DNA from: Mesorhizobium sp. B2-4-3
GTDB lineage: Bacteria; Pseudomonadota; Alphaproteobacteria; Rhizobiales; Rhizobiaceae
Length of the DNA: 64,000 bases
Direction of reading: 5' to 3'
Assembly (NCBI RefSeq): GCF_006442815.1
Contig: NZ_VFVL01000004.1
Location: forward strand, 62,001-126,000
Shown here: in pieces, positions 9,122-17,288 of the stretch
Layout of the letters: every line of letters starts with the position of its first letter
How positions within the stretch are numbered: the stretch's first letter is position 1
The notes under the pieces: model-generated
Database searches by the model: none
The model's input: the letters and a program-made list of their open reading frames with translations, nothing else
Told to the model about the DNA's origin: nothing
Translations under genes and position numbers: made by a program

Positions 9122-10534
9122 TTGGCAGCGTTCGACGAAATGCTTCCGGAAGTCTCCGGATTGAGAAGACCTTATGAGGCTTACGATCGCTGGCTGAAGG
9201 AGCAGGACCCGGCCAGGCTTACCCAGAAAATGCAGGACGCCGAGCGCGTCTTCCGCAAGACCGGCATCACCTTTGCCGTCTATGGCGAGCAGGAAGCTTC
9301 CGAGCGGCTGATCCCTTTCGACATCGTCCCGCGCATCCTCTCGGGCCAGGAATGGCGCCGGCTGACGCAAGGCATCGAACAGCGCGTGCAGGCGCTGAAC
9401 GCCTTTCTCGACGACATCTACCACCGCCAGGAGATCCTGCGCGCCGGGCGCGTGCCGAGGGAGCTTGTCGCGAAGAATGAGGCCTTCCTGCCTGAGATGA
9501 TCGGGGTGAGGCCGCCGGCCGGCGTCTACACCCACATCATCGGCGTCGACATCGTCCGCATCTCGGAGAACGAGTTCTATGTGCTGGAGGACAATGCCCG
9601 CACGCCGTCCGGCGTCTCCTACATGCTGGAGAACCGCGAGACGATGATGCAGCTCTTTCCGGAGCTGTTCCAGAAGATCAAGGTGCGGCCGGTCGAAAAC
9701 TACCCACAGCTTTTGCGCCAGTCGCTCGCAGCGGTGCGGCCGCAAAGCAGCAAGGGCGCGCCGACCATCGCGGTGCTGACGCCTGGCTCCTACAACTCGG
9801 CCTATTTCGAACACGCCTTCCTCGCCGACCAGATGGGCGTGCAACTCGTCGAAGGGCAGGATCTGCGCGTCGTCGACGGCCATGTGGCGATGCGCACGAC
9901 CGAGGGCTACAAGCAGATCGACGTGCTCTACCGGCGCGTCGACGACAACTTCCTCGATCCGCTGACCTTCCGGCCGGATTCCGCGCTCGGCGTGCCCGGC
10001 ATCATGGATGTCTACCGCGCCGGCAACATCACCATCGCCAACGCTCCGGGAACCGGCATCGCCGACGACAAGGCGATCTATTCCTACATGCCGGAGATCG
10101 TCGAGTTCTACACCGGCCGGAAGGCGATCCTCGGCAACATTCCGACCTGGCGCTGCTCGGAGCCGGACAGCCTCAAATATGTGCTCGAGCACATTGGCGA
10201 GCTCGTCATCAAGGAAGTGCACGGCTCCGGTGGCTACGGCATGCTGGTCGGCCCGGCGGCGACCAAGAAGGAATGCCAGGAGTTTGCCAAGAAGCTGCAG
10301 ACGAAGCCCTCGAACTACATCGCCCAGCCGACGCTCGCGCTGTCGACCTGCCCGATCCTGACCGAGAAGGGCCTGGCGCCGCGCCATGTCGATCTCAGGC
10401 CTTACGTGCTGGTTTCCGACCGTATCCAGATCGTGCCGGGCGGCCTGACGCGTGTCGCGCTCAAGGAAGGATCCTTGGTGGTCAATTCCTCACAGGGGGG
10501 CGGGACGAAGGATACGTGGGTGCTGGATGATTGA
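9122..10534 (+). CDS. Circularly permuted ATP-grasp protein (COG2308 type)
   Basis: A 470-residue protein of the circularly permuted ATP-grasp family (DUF404/DUF407), predicted to form amide or peptide bonds using ATP. Recognisable blocks are FDIVPRILSGQEWRRL, LNAFLDDIYHRQEILRAG, the nucleotide-side YVLEDNARTPSGVSYMLENR, NAPGTGIADDKAIYSYMPEI and VIKEVHGSGGYGMLVGPAAT. The frame opens with TTG preceded by GGGGAG; the next ATG is 18 bases downstream. It is the first gene of a conserved cassette with alpha-E, transglutaminase-like and Anbu-type genes. The substrate is unknown. Confidence 0.88.
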   Translation: MAAFDEMLPEVSGLRRPYEAYDRWLKEQDPARLTQKMQDAERVFRKTGITFAVYGEQEASERLIPFDIVPRILSGQEWRRLTQGIEQRVQALNAFLDDIYHRQEILRAGRVPRELVAKNEAFLPEMIGVRPPAGVYTHIIGVDIVRISENEFYVLEDNARTPSGVSYMLENRETMMQLFPELFQKIKVRPVENYPQLLRQSLAAVRPQSSKGAPTIAVLTPGSYNSAYFEHAFLADQMGVQLVEGQDLRVVDGHVAMRTTEGYKQIDVLYRRVDDNFLDPLTFRPDSALGVPGIMDVYRAGNITIANAPGTGIADDKAIYSYMPEIVEFYTGRKAILGNIPTWRCSEPDSLKYVLEHIGELVIKEVHGSGGYGMLVGPAATKKECQEFAKKLQTKPSNYIAQPTLALSTCPILTEKGLAPRHVDLRPYVLVSDRIQIVPGGLTRVALKEGSLVVNSSQGGGTKDTWVLDD

Positions 10535-10544
10535 GACGAGTGAG

Positions 10545-10642
10545 GGAATAGTGAGTAGTGAGTAGTCAGTAGTCAGTAGGGGAAAGAGCAATGCCACATT
10601 CGGTCGAAGTTCGAAAATTCACTGCTCACTACTCACTATTTC
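10545..10642. repeat. Intergenic inverted repeat built from GTGAGTA units
   Basis: The left arm (10545-10566, ggaatagtgagtagtgag...) and right arm (10621-10642) are 22-bp inverted copies with two mismatches, separated by 54 bases. The left arm continues into tandem AGTCAGT units (10560-10579). It can fold into a long hairpin between the first and second genes of the ATP-grasp cassette. It looks like a dispersed short intergenic repeat and could act as an mRNA hairpin or processing site. Confidence 0.7.
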
Positions 10643-10668
10643 TTATTCGCTAACCCGAAGGGCCTGAC

Positions 10669-11610
10669 ATGCTTCTCGGCCGCACCGCAAACGGTCTCTA
10701 CTGGATGAACCGCTATATCGAGCGGGCCGAAAACATGGCGCGCCTCGTCGATGCCGGTCTTCGCATGGCGCTGACGCGCACGCAGAGCGCTTCGGAGGAA
10801 TGGAACTCGGTCCTGCTCAGCGCCGGCTCGGACATCGCCTTCAGCCAGAAGTACCAGGACTACACCGCCGCCAACGTCTCGGATTTCCTGCTGCGCGACA
10901 CCTCGAACCCGTCGAGCACGATGTCGTCGATCGAGACGGCGCGCAACAATGCCCGCATGGTTCGCACGGCGCTGACGCGCGAGACCTGGGAAAGCATCAA
11001 CGAAGCCTGGATGTCGCTGAAGCGCATGCTGGCGAGACCGATCGACGAACGCGACCTGCCGACGGTGCTCGACGCCATCAAGCGCGAGACGGCGCTGATC
11101 CGCGGTTCGTTCTACGGCACGATGCTGCGCAACGAGATTTTCGACTTCTCGCAGCTCGGCACCTATGTCGAGCGCGCCGACAACACGGCGCGCATCCTCG
11201 ACGTGAAATATTATGTGTTGCTGCCGTCGCTGTCCTGGGTCGGCTCGACGCTGGACAACTATCAGTGGGAGTCGATCCTGCGCTCGGTGTCGGCGCACCG
11301 CTCCTATCGCTGGGTTTATGAAGCCGACTATAAGCCGACCAATATCGCCGACTATCTGATCCTCAACGTGCGCATGCCGCGCTCGCTGACCTTCTGCTAC
11401 CGCTTCCTCGGCGAGCATCTGAAATTCCTCGCCGATGATTACGGCGAGCGCCATGCCTGCCATGGCACGGCCGAGAAGATCCAGGCATTGCTCAAGAGAG
11501 GGTCGATCAAGGACATATTCGACCACGGCCTGCACGAGTTCCTGGCCGAGTTCATTCGCGACAACACCAGGCTGGGCGACGAGATCGCCCAGGACTACCG
11601 GTTCTATTGA
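10669..11610 (+). CDS. Alpha-E domain protein
   Basis: The 313-residue all-helical protein begins MLLGRTANGLYWMNRYIERA and continues ENMARLVDAGLRMALTR, the signature of the alpha-E family, which has conserved Arg/Glu residues and no established enzyme activity. Further blocks are RDTSNPSSTMSSIETARNNA, YVERADNTARILDVKYYVLL and RFLGEHLKFLADDYGERHAC. It is found almost exclusively beside circularly permuted ATP-grasp genes, as here, and probably works with that enzyme. The next gene starts 21 bases after its stop. Confidence 0.9.
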   Translation: MLLGRTANGLYWMNRYIERAENMARLVDAGLRMALTRTQSASEEWNSVLLSAGSDIAFSQKYQDYTAANVSDFLLRDTSNPSSTMSSIETARNNARMVRTALTRETWESINEAWMSLKRMLARPIDERDLPTVLDAIKRETALIRGSFYGTMLRNEIFDFSQLGTYVERADNTARILDVKYYVLLPSLSWVGSTLDNYQWESILRSVSAHRSYRWVYEADYKPTNIADYLILNVRMPRSLTFCYRFLGEHLKFLADDYGERHACHGTAEKIQALLKRGSIKDIFDHGLHEFLAEFIRDNTRLGDEIAQDYRFY

Positions 11611-11631
11611 GCACAGCCGAGGGCGAGCGCT

Positions 11632-12426
11632 ATGCGGCTCAAGATCACCCATCGCACCGAGTACCGCTACGATCAGCCCGTGCAGTATCTGCTGCAACGG
11701 CTGCGCCTTTTGCCTTCCAACGGGCGTACGCAGACCGTCGGCTCCTGGGCGATCAAGGTCGAAGGCGCGCGCGAGGAGGTGCGGTTCACCGACCATTTCG
11801 GCAACGACACGCGGCTGGTGAGCGCCGAGAGCGGCCAGAACTCGATCACCGTCGAGGCCGCCGGAGACGTGACCACGCATGACACGGCGGGCGTGACGGG
11901 CCCGCATCAGGGCTTTGCGCCGCTCTGGCTGTTCGGTCAGCAGACGCAGCTCACCACTGCCGGCGAGCGCATCCGCGAATTGGCCGGCGCGGTCGGACAG
12001 GGCACCGAGATCGAGCGACTGCACCGGCTGATGGGCGCTATCAGCGAACGCGTCGCCTACAGGCCGGGCACCACCAGCGTCGTGACGCCGGCGGAGGAGG
12101 CGCTCGCGTTGAAATCCGGCGTCTGCCAGGACCACAGCCATATCTTCATCGCCGCGGCGGGCGCGCTTGGTTTTCCCGCCCGCTATATCAGCGGCTACCT
12201 GATGATGGATGCTGCCGTCGAGCAGGCGGCAAGCCATGCCTGGGCCGAGGCCTATGTCGTCGGGCTCGGATGGGTTGCCTTCGACCCGGCGAACGGTATC
12301 TCTCCCGACGAACGCTATGTGCGGGTAGCGACGGGGCGCGACTATCGCGATGCCTCGCCGGTGTCGGGGATATTGCTGGGGCAGGCGCAAGAGAAGCTTG
12401 CCGTGATAGTCACGGTAGAGCAGTAA
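11632..12426 (+). CDS. Transglutaminase-like cysteine protease family protein
   Basis: A 264-residue protein with an N-terminal beta-rich module (MRLKITHRTEYRYDQPVQYL) and a transglutaminase-like core. The catalytic triad is intact: Cys165 in KSGVCQDHSHIF, His202 in ASHAWAEAYV and Asp218 in GWVAFDPANG. Bacterial members act as cysteine peptidases or amidases. In this cassette the enzyme may hydrolyse or rearrange the amide bond that the ATP-grasp enzyme makes. There is no signal peptide, so a cytoplasmic location is expected. The reaction itself is inferred from family and context. Confidence 0.9.
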   Translation: MRLKITHRTEYRYDQPVQYLLQRLRLLPSNGRTQTVGSWAIKVEGAREEVRFTDHFGNDTRLVSAESGQNSITVEAAGDVTTHDTAGVTGPHQGFAPLWLFGQQTQLTTAGERIRELAGAVGQGTEIERLHRLMGAISERVAYRPGTTSVVTPAEEALALKSGVCQDHSHIFIAAAGALGFPARYISGYLMMDAAVEQAASHAWAEAYVVGLGWVAFDPANGISPDERYVRVATGRDYRDASPVSGILLGQAQEKLAVIVTVEQ

Positions 12427-12458
12427 TCTGCGCCGGAATCGTTAGCAGAAGAGCAATC

Positions 12459-13190
12459 ATGACCTATTGCGTCGGCCTCAAGATCGATCGCGGGCTCGTG
12501 TTCATGTCGGACACGCGCACCAATGCCGGCATGGATTCGATCTCGACCTTCAAGAAGATGCATGTATGGGAACAACCCGGCGAGCGCGTCATCGTGCTGA
12601 TGTCGGCGGGCAACCTTGCCACGACGCAGGCCGTGGTCAGCCTGCTCGACGAGCGCAACAAGGCGGTCGGCGACCGCCATGAGAAGCTGCTTGAGACCCC
12701 GTCCATGTACCAGACGGTGCGGCTGGTCGGCGATACGGTCAAGGAAGCGATCGCGCATGCGTCGCCCGACGGCGAGAAGGCGGACTCCTATTTCAATGCT
12801 TCCTTCATCCTCGGCGGCCAGATCAAGGGCAGCCCGCCCAGGCTGTTCATGATCTATCCGGAAGGCAATTTCATCGAATCGACCGACGACACGCCCTTCT
12901 TCCAGATCGGCGAGACGAAATACGGCAAGCCGATCATCATCCGCGCCTATGACCGGACAATGAGCCTGGCGGAGACGGTGAAGCTGCTGCTGGTATCCTT
13001 CGACTCGACGCTGAAATCCAACCTTTCGGTCGGGCTGCCGCTCGATCTTCTGTTCATGGAACAGGATGCGTTCAAGGTGGGGCTGAACCGGCGGATCGGC
13101 CATGACGATCCTTACTACCGCACCATTTCGGATGGCTGGTCCAGCGCGCTGAAATTGGCCTTTTCAAACCTGCCGGATTTTCCGGGGTGA
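12459..13190 (+). CDS. Anbu-type proteasome-like Ntn hydrolase
   Basis: A 243-residue relative of proteasome beta subunits, the 'ancestral beta subunit' (Anbu, COG3484) group. The sequence begins MTYCVGLKIDRGLVFMSDTR; removal of Met would expose Thr2 as the N-terminal nucleophile, as in HslV and beta subunits. The Asp in FMSDTRTNAG and the Lys in STFKKMHVW match the conserved active-site positions. Anbu proteins form open ring or helical assemblies, and peptidase activity has been hard to demonstrate. The start was placed 32 bases after the transglutaminase-like gene. It is the last gene of the cassette. Confidence 0.9.
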   Translation: MTYCVGLKIDRGLVFMSDTRTNAGMDSISTFKKMHVWEQPGERVIVLMSAGNLATTQAVVSLLDERNKAVGDRHEKLLETPSMYQTVRLVGDTVKEAIAHASPDGEKADSYFNASFILGGQIKGSPPRLFMIYPEGNFIESTDDTPFFQIGETKYGKPIIIRAYDRTMSLAETVKLLLVSFDSTLKSNLSVGLPLDLLFMEQDAFKVGLNRRIGHDDPYYRTISDGWSSALKLAFSNLPDFPG

Positions 13191-13211
13191 GGCCTTTCGA
13201 TCCAGCCGTTG

Positions 13212-13247
13212 CCTCAACATATTTAACATGTTAATCAAACGTTGAGG
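13212..13247. promoter_or_regulatory. Nested palindrome upstream of the PLP decarboxylase gene
   Basis: CCTCAAC (13212-13218) pairs with GTTGAGG (13241-13247) and encloses the perfect 12-bp palindrome TTAACATGTTAA (13223-13234). It lies 44 bases before the decarboxylase ATG, where an operator or leader hairpin would be expected. No binding protein is identified. Confidence 0.45.
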
Positions 13248-13290
13248 GCGGTTCGGTTTAGCCGACATGGGCGGCTGCTGGGAGGGAATT

Positions 13291-14703
13291 ATGGACAATG
13301 AGGAATTCCGCGACTGGTCGCGGCGGGCAGCCGATTGGGGCGCCGATTACCGCGCCGGCCTGCGCGAGCGTCCGGTGCGGCCGGCGATCGCGCCGGGCGA
13401 GATTTTCAGGAGCATCGAGGCCTCGCCGCCCGAAATGCCCGAGCCGATGGACAAGATCTTCGCCGACTTCGAAGAAAAGATCGTGCCGGGCATGACGCAT
13501 TGGCAGCACCCGCGTTTCTTCGCCTATTTCCCGGCCAATGCGGCGCCGGTGTCGGTCGTGGCGGAGTATCTGGTCTCAGCGATGGCCGCGCAGTGCATGC
13601 TGTGGCAGACCTCGCCGGCGGCGACCGAGCTCGAGACGCGCATCGTCGACTGGATGCGCCAGGCGCTCGGCCTGCCCGAGGGCTTTTCCGGCGTCATCCA
13701 GGATTCGGCCTCGTCGGCGACGCTTGCAGCGGTGCTGACCATGCGAGAGCGCGCGCTCGACTGGCAGGGCAACAAAAAGGGGCTGGCCGGGCAGGGCAAG
13801 CTGCGCGTCTATTCCTCCGACCAGGTCCATACCTCGATCGATCGCGCCATCTGGGTCTCCGGCATCGGCGAGGAAAACCTCGTCCGCATCCCGGTCAGCG
13901 GACGTTTTCGCGCCATGGACACGGCGGCGCTCGAAGCGGCGATCGTTGCCGATGGAGAAGCGGGGCTGCTGCCCGTGGGCATCATCGCTTGCGTCGGCGG
14001 CACCAGCACCGGCGGCACTGACGACATCGCGGCGGTAGCCGCTGTCGCGAAGCGGCACGGGCTCTACCTGCACGTCGACGCCGCCTGGGCCGGGTCGGCG
14101 ATGATTTGCCCGGAATACCGGAATTTCTGGACCGGCGTCGAAGGCGCCGATTCCATCGTCTTCAATCCGCATAAGTGGCTGGGCGCGCAGTTCGACTGCT
14201 CGATCCAGTTCGTACGTCAGCCGGAAGACCTGGTGCGCACGCTGGCGATCAAGCCGGACTATCTGAAGACCCGAGGCCATGACGGCATCATCAACTACTC
14301 GGAATGGTCGGTGCCGCTCGGCCGCCGCTTCCGCGCGCTGAAACTGTGGTTCCTGCTTCGTGCCCACGGTCTCGAAGGCTTGCGCGCCATGATCCGCAAC
14401 CATGTCGCTTGGAGCGAAGGGCTTGCCGCGCGGCTGGCCAGGGAAGCGGATTTCGAGCTCAGCAGCGAGCCGATGCTGTCGCTTTTCTCGTTCCGGCATC
14501 GCGCGGCGGCAGGCATCGATCCTGACGAGCACAATCTGCGTCTGGTCGACGCCATCAATGCCGATGGCCGGATCTATCTTACGCAAACGCGGGTCGATGG
14601 GCGCGTGGCGATCCGCTTTCAGGCGGGGCAGTTCGAGTCGACGGCGGCCGATGTCGACGCCGCGTTCGACGTCATAACCGAGATTGCCCGGCGTCGATCC
14701 TGA
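13291..14703 (+). CDS. PLP-dependent group II amino-acid decarboxylase
   Basis: A 470-residue fold-type I PLP enzyme of the aromatic-L-amino-acid / diaminobutyrate / glutamate decarboxylase group. Blocks include HPRFFAYFPANAAPVSVVAE, QDSASSATLAAVLTMRERAL, LHVDAAWAGSAMICPEYR (PLP-binding Asp) and the Schiff-base Lys295 in FNPHKWLGAQFDCS. The start MDNEEFRDW has GGGAGGG 6 bases upstream; the longer frame adds eight residues without support. The FAYFP segment and general similarity favour an aromatic amino acid substrate (Tyr, Trp or Phe), but specificity is uncertain. Confidence 0.88.
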   Translation: MDNEEFRDWSRRAADWGADYRAGLRERPVRPAIAPGEIFRSIEASPPEMPEPMDKIFADFEEKIVPGMTHWQHPRFFAYFPANAAPVSVVAEYLVSAMAAQCMLWQTSPAATELETRIVDWMRQALGLPEGFSGVIQDSASSATLAAVLTMRERALDWQGNKKGLAGQGKLRVYSSDQVHTSIDRAIWVSGIGEENLVRIPVSGRFRAMDTAALEAAIVADGEAGLLPVGIIACVGGTSTGGTDDIAAVAAVAKRHGLYLHVDAAWAGSAMICPEYRNFWTGVEGADSIVFNPHKWLGAQFDCSIQFVRQPEDLVRTLAIKPDYLKTRGHDGIINYSEWSVPLGRRFRALKLWFLLRAHGLEGLRAMIRNHVAWSEGLAARLAREADFELSSEPMLSLFSFRHRAAAGIDPDEHNLRLVDAINADGRIYLTQTRVDGRVAIRFQAGQFESTAADVDAAFDVITEIARRRS

Positions 14704-14781
14704 GGCGGCAGGCGTGTTCCGCACTGGTTTGCCTTTTGCAATCAGGTGATTTTCGTTAGCCGGCTTATGCCTTTTCTTCGC

Positions 14782-14814
14782 TTTCGTTTTCCGATATACA
14801 CGGAAAAAACGAAA
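14782..14814. promoter_or_regulatory. Putative GlpR operator in front of glpR
   Basis: TTTCGTTTTCCG and CGGAAAAAACGAAA form an imperfect dyad centred near 14798, ending 14 bases before the glpR ATG and abutting its Shine-Dalgarno (GGAGG). The TTTCG...CGAAA half-sites recur before glpD, supporting autoregulation by the DeoR-type protein encoded here. Confidence 0.6.
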
Positions 14815-14828
14815 ATGGAGGACGCGCG

Positions 14829-15596
14829 ATGTTTCTTTCGCCACGCCATGCCGAGATCATCCAGATGGCGAAAGACCATGGCCGGGTGCTGGTCGACAAC
14901 CTGGCGACGCATTTCAATGTGACGCCGCAGACCATCCGCAAGGACCTCAACGATCTGTGCGATCAGCGCCTGCTGACCCGCATCCATGGCGGCGCGCTGT
15001 TCCCGTCCGGTATCGAGAACATGGAGTACGAGGCACGGCGCAAGATTGCCGCCGATGAGAAGGAGGCGATCGGCCGCGCGGCGGCGCGGCTGATTCCTGA
15101 CAATGCCTCGCTGTTCATCAATATCGGCACCACCACCGAGGCCGTCAGCAAAGCGCTGCTCGACCATAACGGGCTTATGGTAATCACCAATAACATCAAC
15201 GTTGCCAATAGGATGCGCATCTATCCGACGATCGAGGTGGTGATCGCCGGCGGCGTCGTGCGCGGTTCTGACGGCGGCATTGTCGGCGAGGCGGCCGTCG
15301 ATTTCATCCGCCAGTTCAAGGTTGATTACGCCGTCATCGGTGCCTCGGCGATCGACCATGACGGCGCGCTGCTCGACTTCGATTTCCGCGAGGTGAAGGT
15401 TGCGCAGGCCATCATCGCAAATGCCCGCCACGTCATTCTGGTCTCCGACCGGACGAAATTCGAACGCACGGCGCCGGTTCGGATCGGCCATCTTTCGCAG
15501 GTGAATACCTTCATCACCGATCGTTGCGAGATTCCGTCAATCCGCCGGATTTGCGAGGAAACCGAAGTCCGGCTGATCGAGACAGCGTTCGAATAG
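14829..15596 (+). CDS. glpR: DeoR/GlpR-family transcriptional regulator
   Basis: A 255-residue DeoR-type repressor. The N-terminal winged helix reads SPRHAEIIQMAKDHGRVLVD with HFNVTPQTIRKDLNDLC as recognition helix and LTRIHGGA as wing. The C-terminal sugar-phosphate sensor contains NIGTTTEAVSKALL and VVIAGGVVRGSDGGIVGEAA. Position directly before glpD and the glycerol transporter implies that it senses glycerol-3-phosphate and represses the operon. It matches E. coli GlpR in size (252 residues). A dyad immediately upstream suggests autoregulation. Confidence 0.9.
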   Translation: MFLSPRHAEIIQMAKDHGRVLVDNLATHFNVTPQTIRKDLNDLCDQRLLTRIHGGALFPSGIENMEYEARRKIAADEKEAIGRAAARLIPDNASLFINIGTTTEAVSKALLDHNGLMVITNNINVANRMRIYPTIEVVIAGGVVRGSDGGIVGEAAVDFIRQFKVDYAVIGASAIDHDGALLDFDFREVKVAQAIIANARHVILVSDRTKFERTAPVRIGHLSQVNTFITDRCEIPSIRRICEETEVRLIETAFE

Positions 15597-15630
15597 GCGC
15601 GTGTCACGGCTTACTCAGGCGGCCATGATA

Positions 15631-15707
15631 TTTCGTTTGACATTCGCTTTGAGTTCGAAATAATTCCGCCGCGGTTTCGTAAAACACAAAAATGGTGCAA
15701 TGCGAAA
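15631..15707. promoter_or_regulatory. Putative GlpR operators upstream of glpD
   Basis: Two TTTCG...CGAAA dyads lie between glpR and glpD: 15631-15660, with TTCG cores at 11-base spacing (one helical turn), and 15675-15707. The second ends about 15 bases before the TTG start. They match the half-sites in front of glpR. Confidence 0.55.
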
Positions 15708-15722
15708 TCGTTGGAGGAATCT

Positions 15723-17249
15723 TTGGACGCATCTCCGATCCATGACATTTTCGTCATCGGCGGCGGCATCAATGGCTGCGGCATAGCCCGCGACGCCGTT
15801 GGCCGCGGATTTTCGGTATACCTTGCCGAGATGAACGATCTCGCCAGCGGAACCTCGTCGGGCTCCACCAAGCTCATCCATGGCGGCCTGCGCTATCTAG
15901 AATTTTATGAGTTCCGGCTGGTGCGCGAAGCGCTGATGGAGCGCGAGGTTCTGTGGAAGAACGCGCCGCACATCATCTGGCCGATGCGCTTCGTGCTGCC
16001 TTATGCCGAGGGCCTCAGGCCCGCCTGGCTGATCCGGCTGGGATTGTTCCTTTACGATCATATCGGCGGGCGCAAGCTGCTGCCGGCGACGAAGACGCTG
16101 GATATGGCGCGCGATCCGGCAGGCAAACCGCTCAAACCATTGTTCCGCAAGGCTTTCGAGTATTCGGATGGTTGGGTCAACGACGCGCGCCTGGTGGTGC
16201 TGAACGCCCGCGACGCCGCCGACCGGGGCGCCATTGTCCGCACCCGCACCAGGGTTGCCAGCGCGCGGCGTAACGGTGCGCTTTGGACCGTGAAAGTGCA
16301 GAATGTGCTTACCGGTGAAATCGAAGAGGTTCGCGCGCGGCTTCTCGTCAACGCCGCCGGCCCCTGGGTCGATCACGTGCTCTCGACCGCCGTCGGCCAG
16401 AACGACGTCCACAATGTCCGCCTCGTGCAGGGCAGCCACATCGTCATCAACAAGAAGTTCGACGACCCGCGCGCCTATTTCTTCCAGAACAAGGACGGCC
16501 GCATCATCTTCGCTATTCCTTACGAGGAAGAGTTCACGCTGATCGGCACCACCGACCGCGACTATCCCGGCGATCCGCGTGAGGTGAAGATCTCCGACAC
16601 CGAGATCGACTATCTGTGCGCCGCGGCAAGCGAATATTTCGCGCAGCCGGTGAAGCGCTCCGATATCGTCTGGACCTATTCGGCGGTGCGCCCGCTCTAT
16701 GACGACGGCGCCTCCAAGGCGCAGGAAGCAACGCGCGACTATGTGCTGAAGGCCGATGGCGGGGAGGGTGCCGCCCCGCTCGTCAATGCCTTCGGCGGCA
16801 AGATCACGACCTTCCGCCGGCTGGCGGAATCGATGCTGGAGAAGATCGAAGGTTTTCTCGGCAAGCGCGGCAGAGCATGGACGCATGATGCGCCGCTGCC
16901 CGGCGGCGATTTCGCCGCGACCGGCTTCGATGCCCAGGTCGCCAGGCTGAAGAGCGCCTATCCGTTCCTTGACCAGCGGCTGGCGCGCCGCTTCACCCGG
17001 CTTTATGGCACGCGGGCGGAAAGGCTGCTCGGGCTCGCCAAGTCGAATGCCGATCTCGGCCGCAATTTCGGCGCCGACCTTTTCGAGGCGGAAGTTCGCT
17101 ATCTGGCCGAAAACGAATGGGCGGTCACCGCCGAGGACGTGCTGTGGCGCCGCACCAAGCGCGGCCTGCATTTCAGCCGCGAGCAGACGGCGGCACTGGA
17201 AGAATTCATGCGCGGACTGAGCAGCCGCCATGTCGCTGCGGCGGAATGA
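15723..17249 (+). CDS. glpD: Aerobic glycerol-3-phosphate dehydrogenase
   Basis: A membrane-associated FAD enzyme that oxidises glycerol-3-phosphate to dihydroxyacetone phosphate and passes electrons to quinone. About 508 residues, as expected. The FAD-binding GxGxxG motif is at the N-terminus (FVIGGGINGCGIARDA), followed by LASGTSSGSTKLIHGGLRYL, IVINKKFDDPRAYFFQNKDG, LIGTTDRDYPG and VNAFGGKITTFRRLAE. The start was placed at TTG 15723, five bases after GGAGGA; the in-frame TTG at 15711 lies on the Shine-Dalgarno itself. It leads the transporter operon. Confidence 0.95.
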   Translation: MDASPIHDIFVIGGGINGCGIARDAVGRGFSVYLAEMNDLASGTSSGSTKLIHGGLRYLEFYEFRLVREALMEREVLWKNAPHIIWPMRFVLPYAEGLRPAWLIRLGLFLYDHIGGRKLLPATKTLDMARDPAGKPLKPLFRKAFEYSDGWVNDARLVVLNARDAADRGAIVRTRTRVASARRNGALWTVKVQNVLTGEIEEVRARLLVNAAGPWVDHVLSTAVGQNDVHNVRLVQGSHIVINKKFDDPRAYFFQNKDGRIIFAIPYEEEFTLIGTTDRDYPGDPREVKISDTEIDYLCAAASEYFAQPVKRSDIVWTYSAVRPLYDDGASKAQEATRDYVLKADGGEGAAPLVNAFGGKITTFRRLAESMLEKIEGFLGKRGRAWTHDAPLPGGDFAATGFDAQVARLKSAYPFLDQRLARRFTRLYGTRAERLLGLAKSNADLGRNFGADLFEAEVRYLAENEWAVTAEDVLWRRTKRGLHFSREQTAALEEFMRGLSSRHVAAAE

Positions 17250-17288
17250 GGATCGACCGCTGATGCGCAAGGCCTGGGAGGAGGCGTG

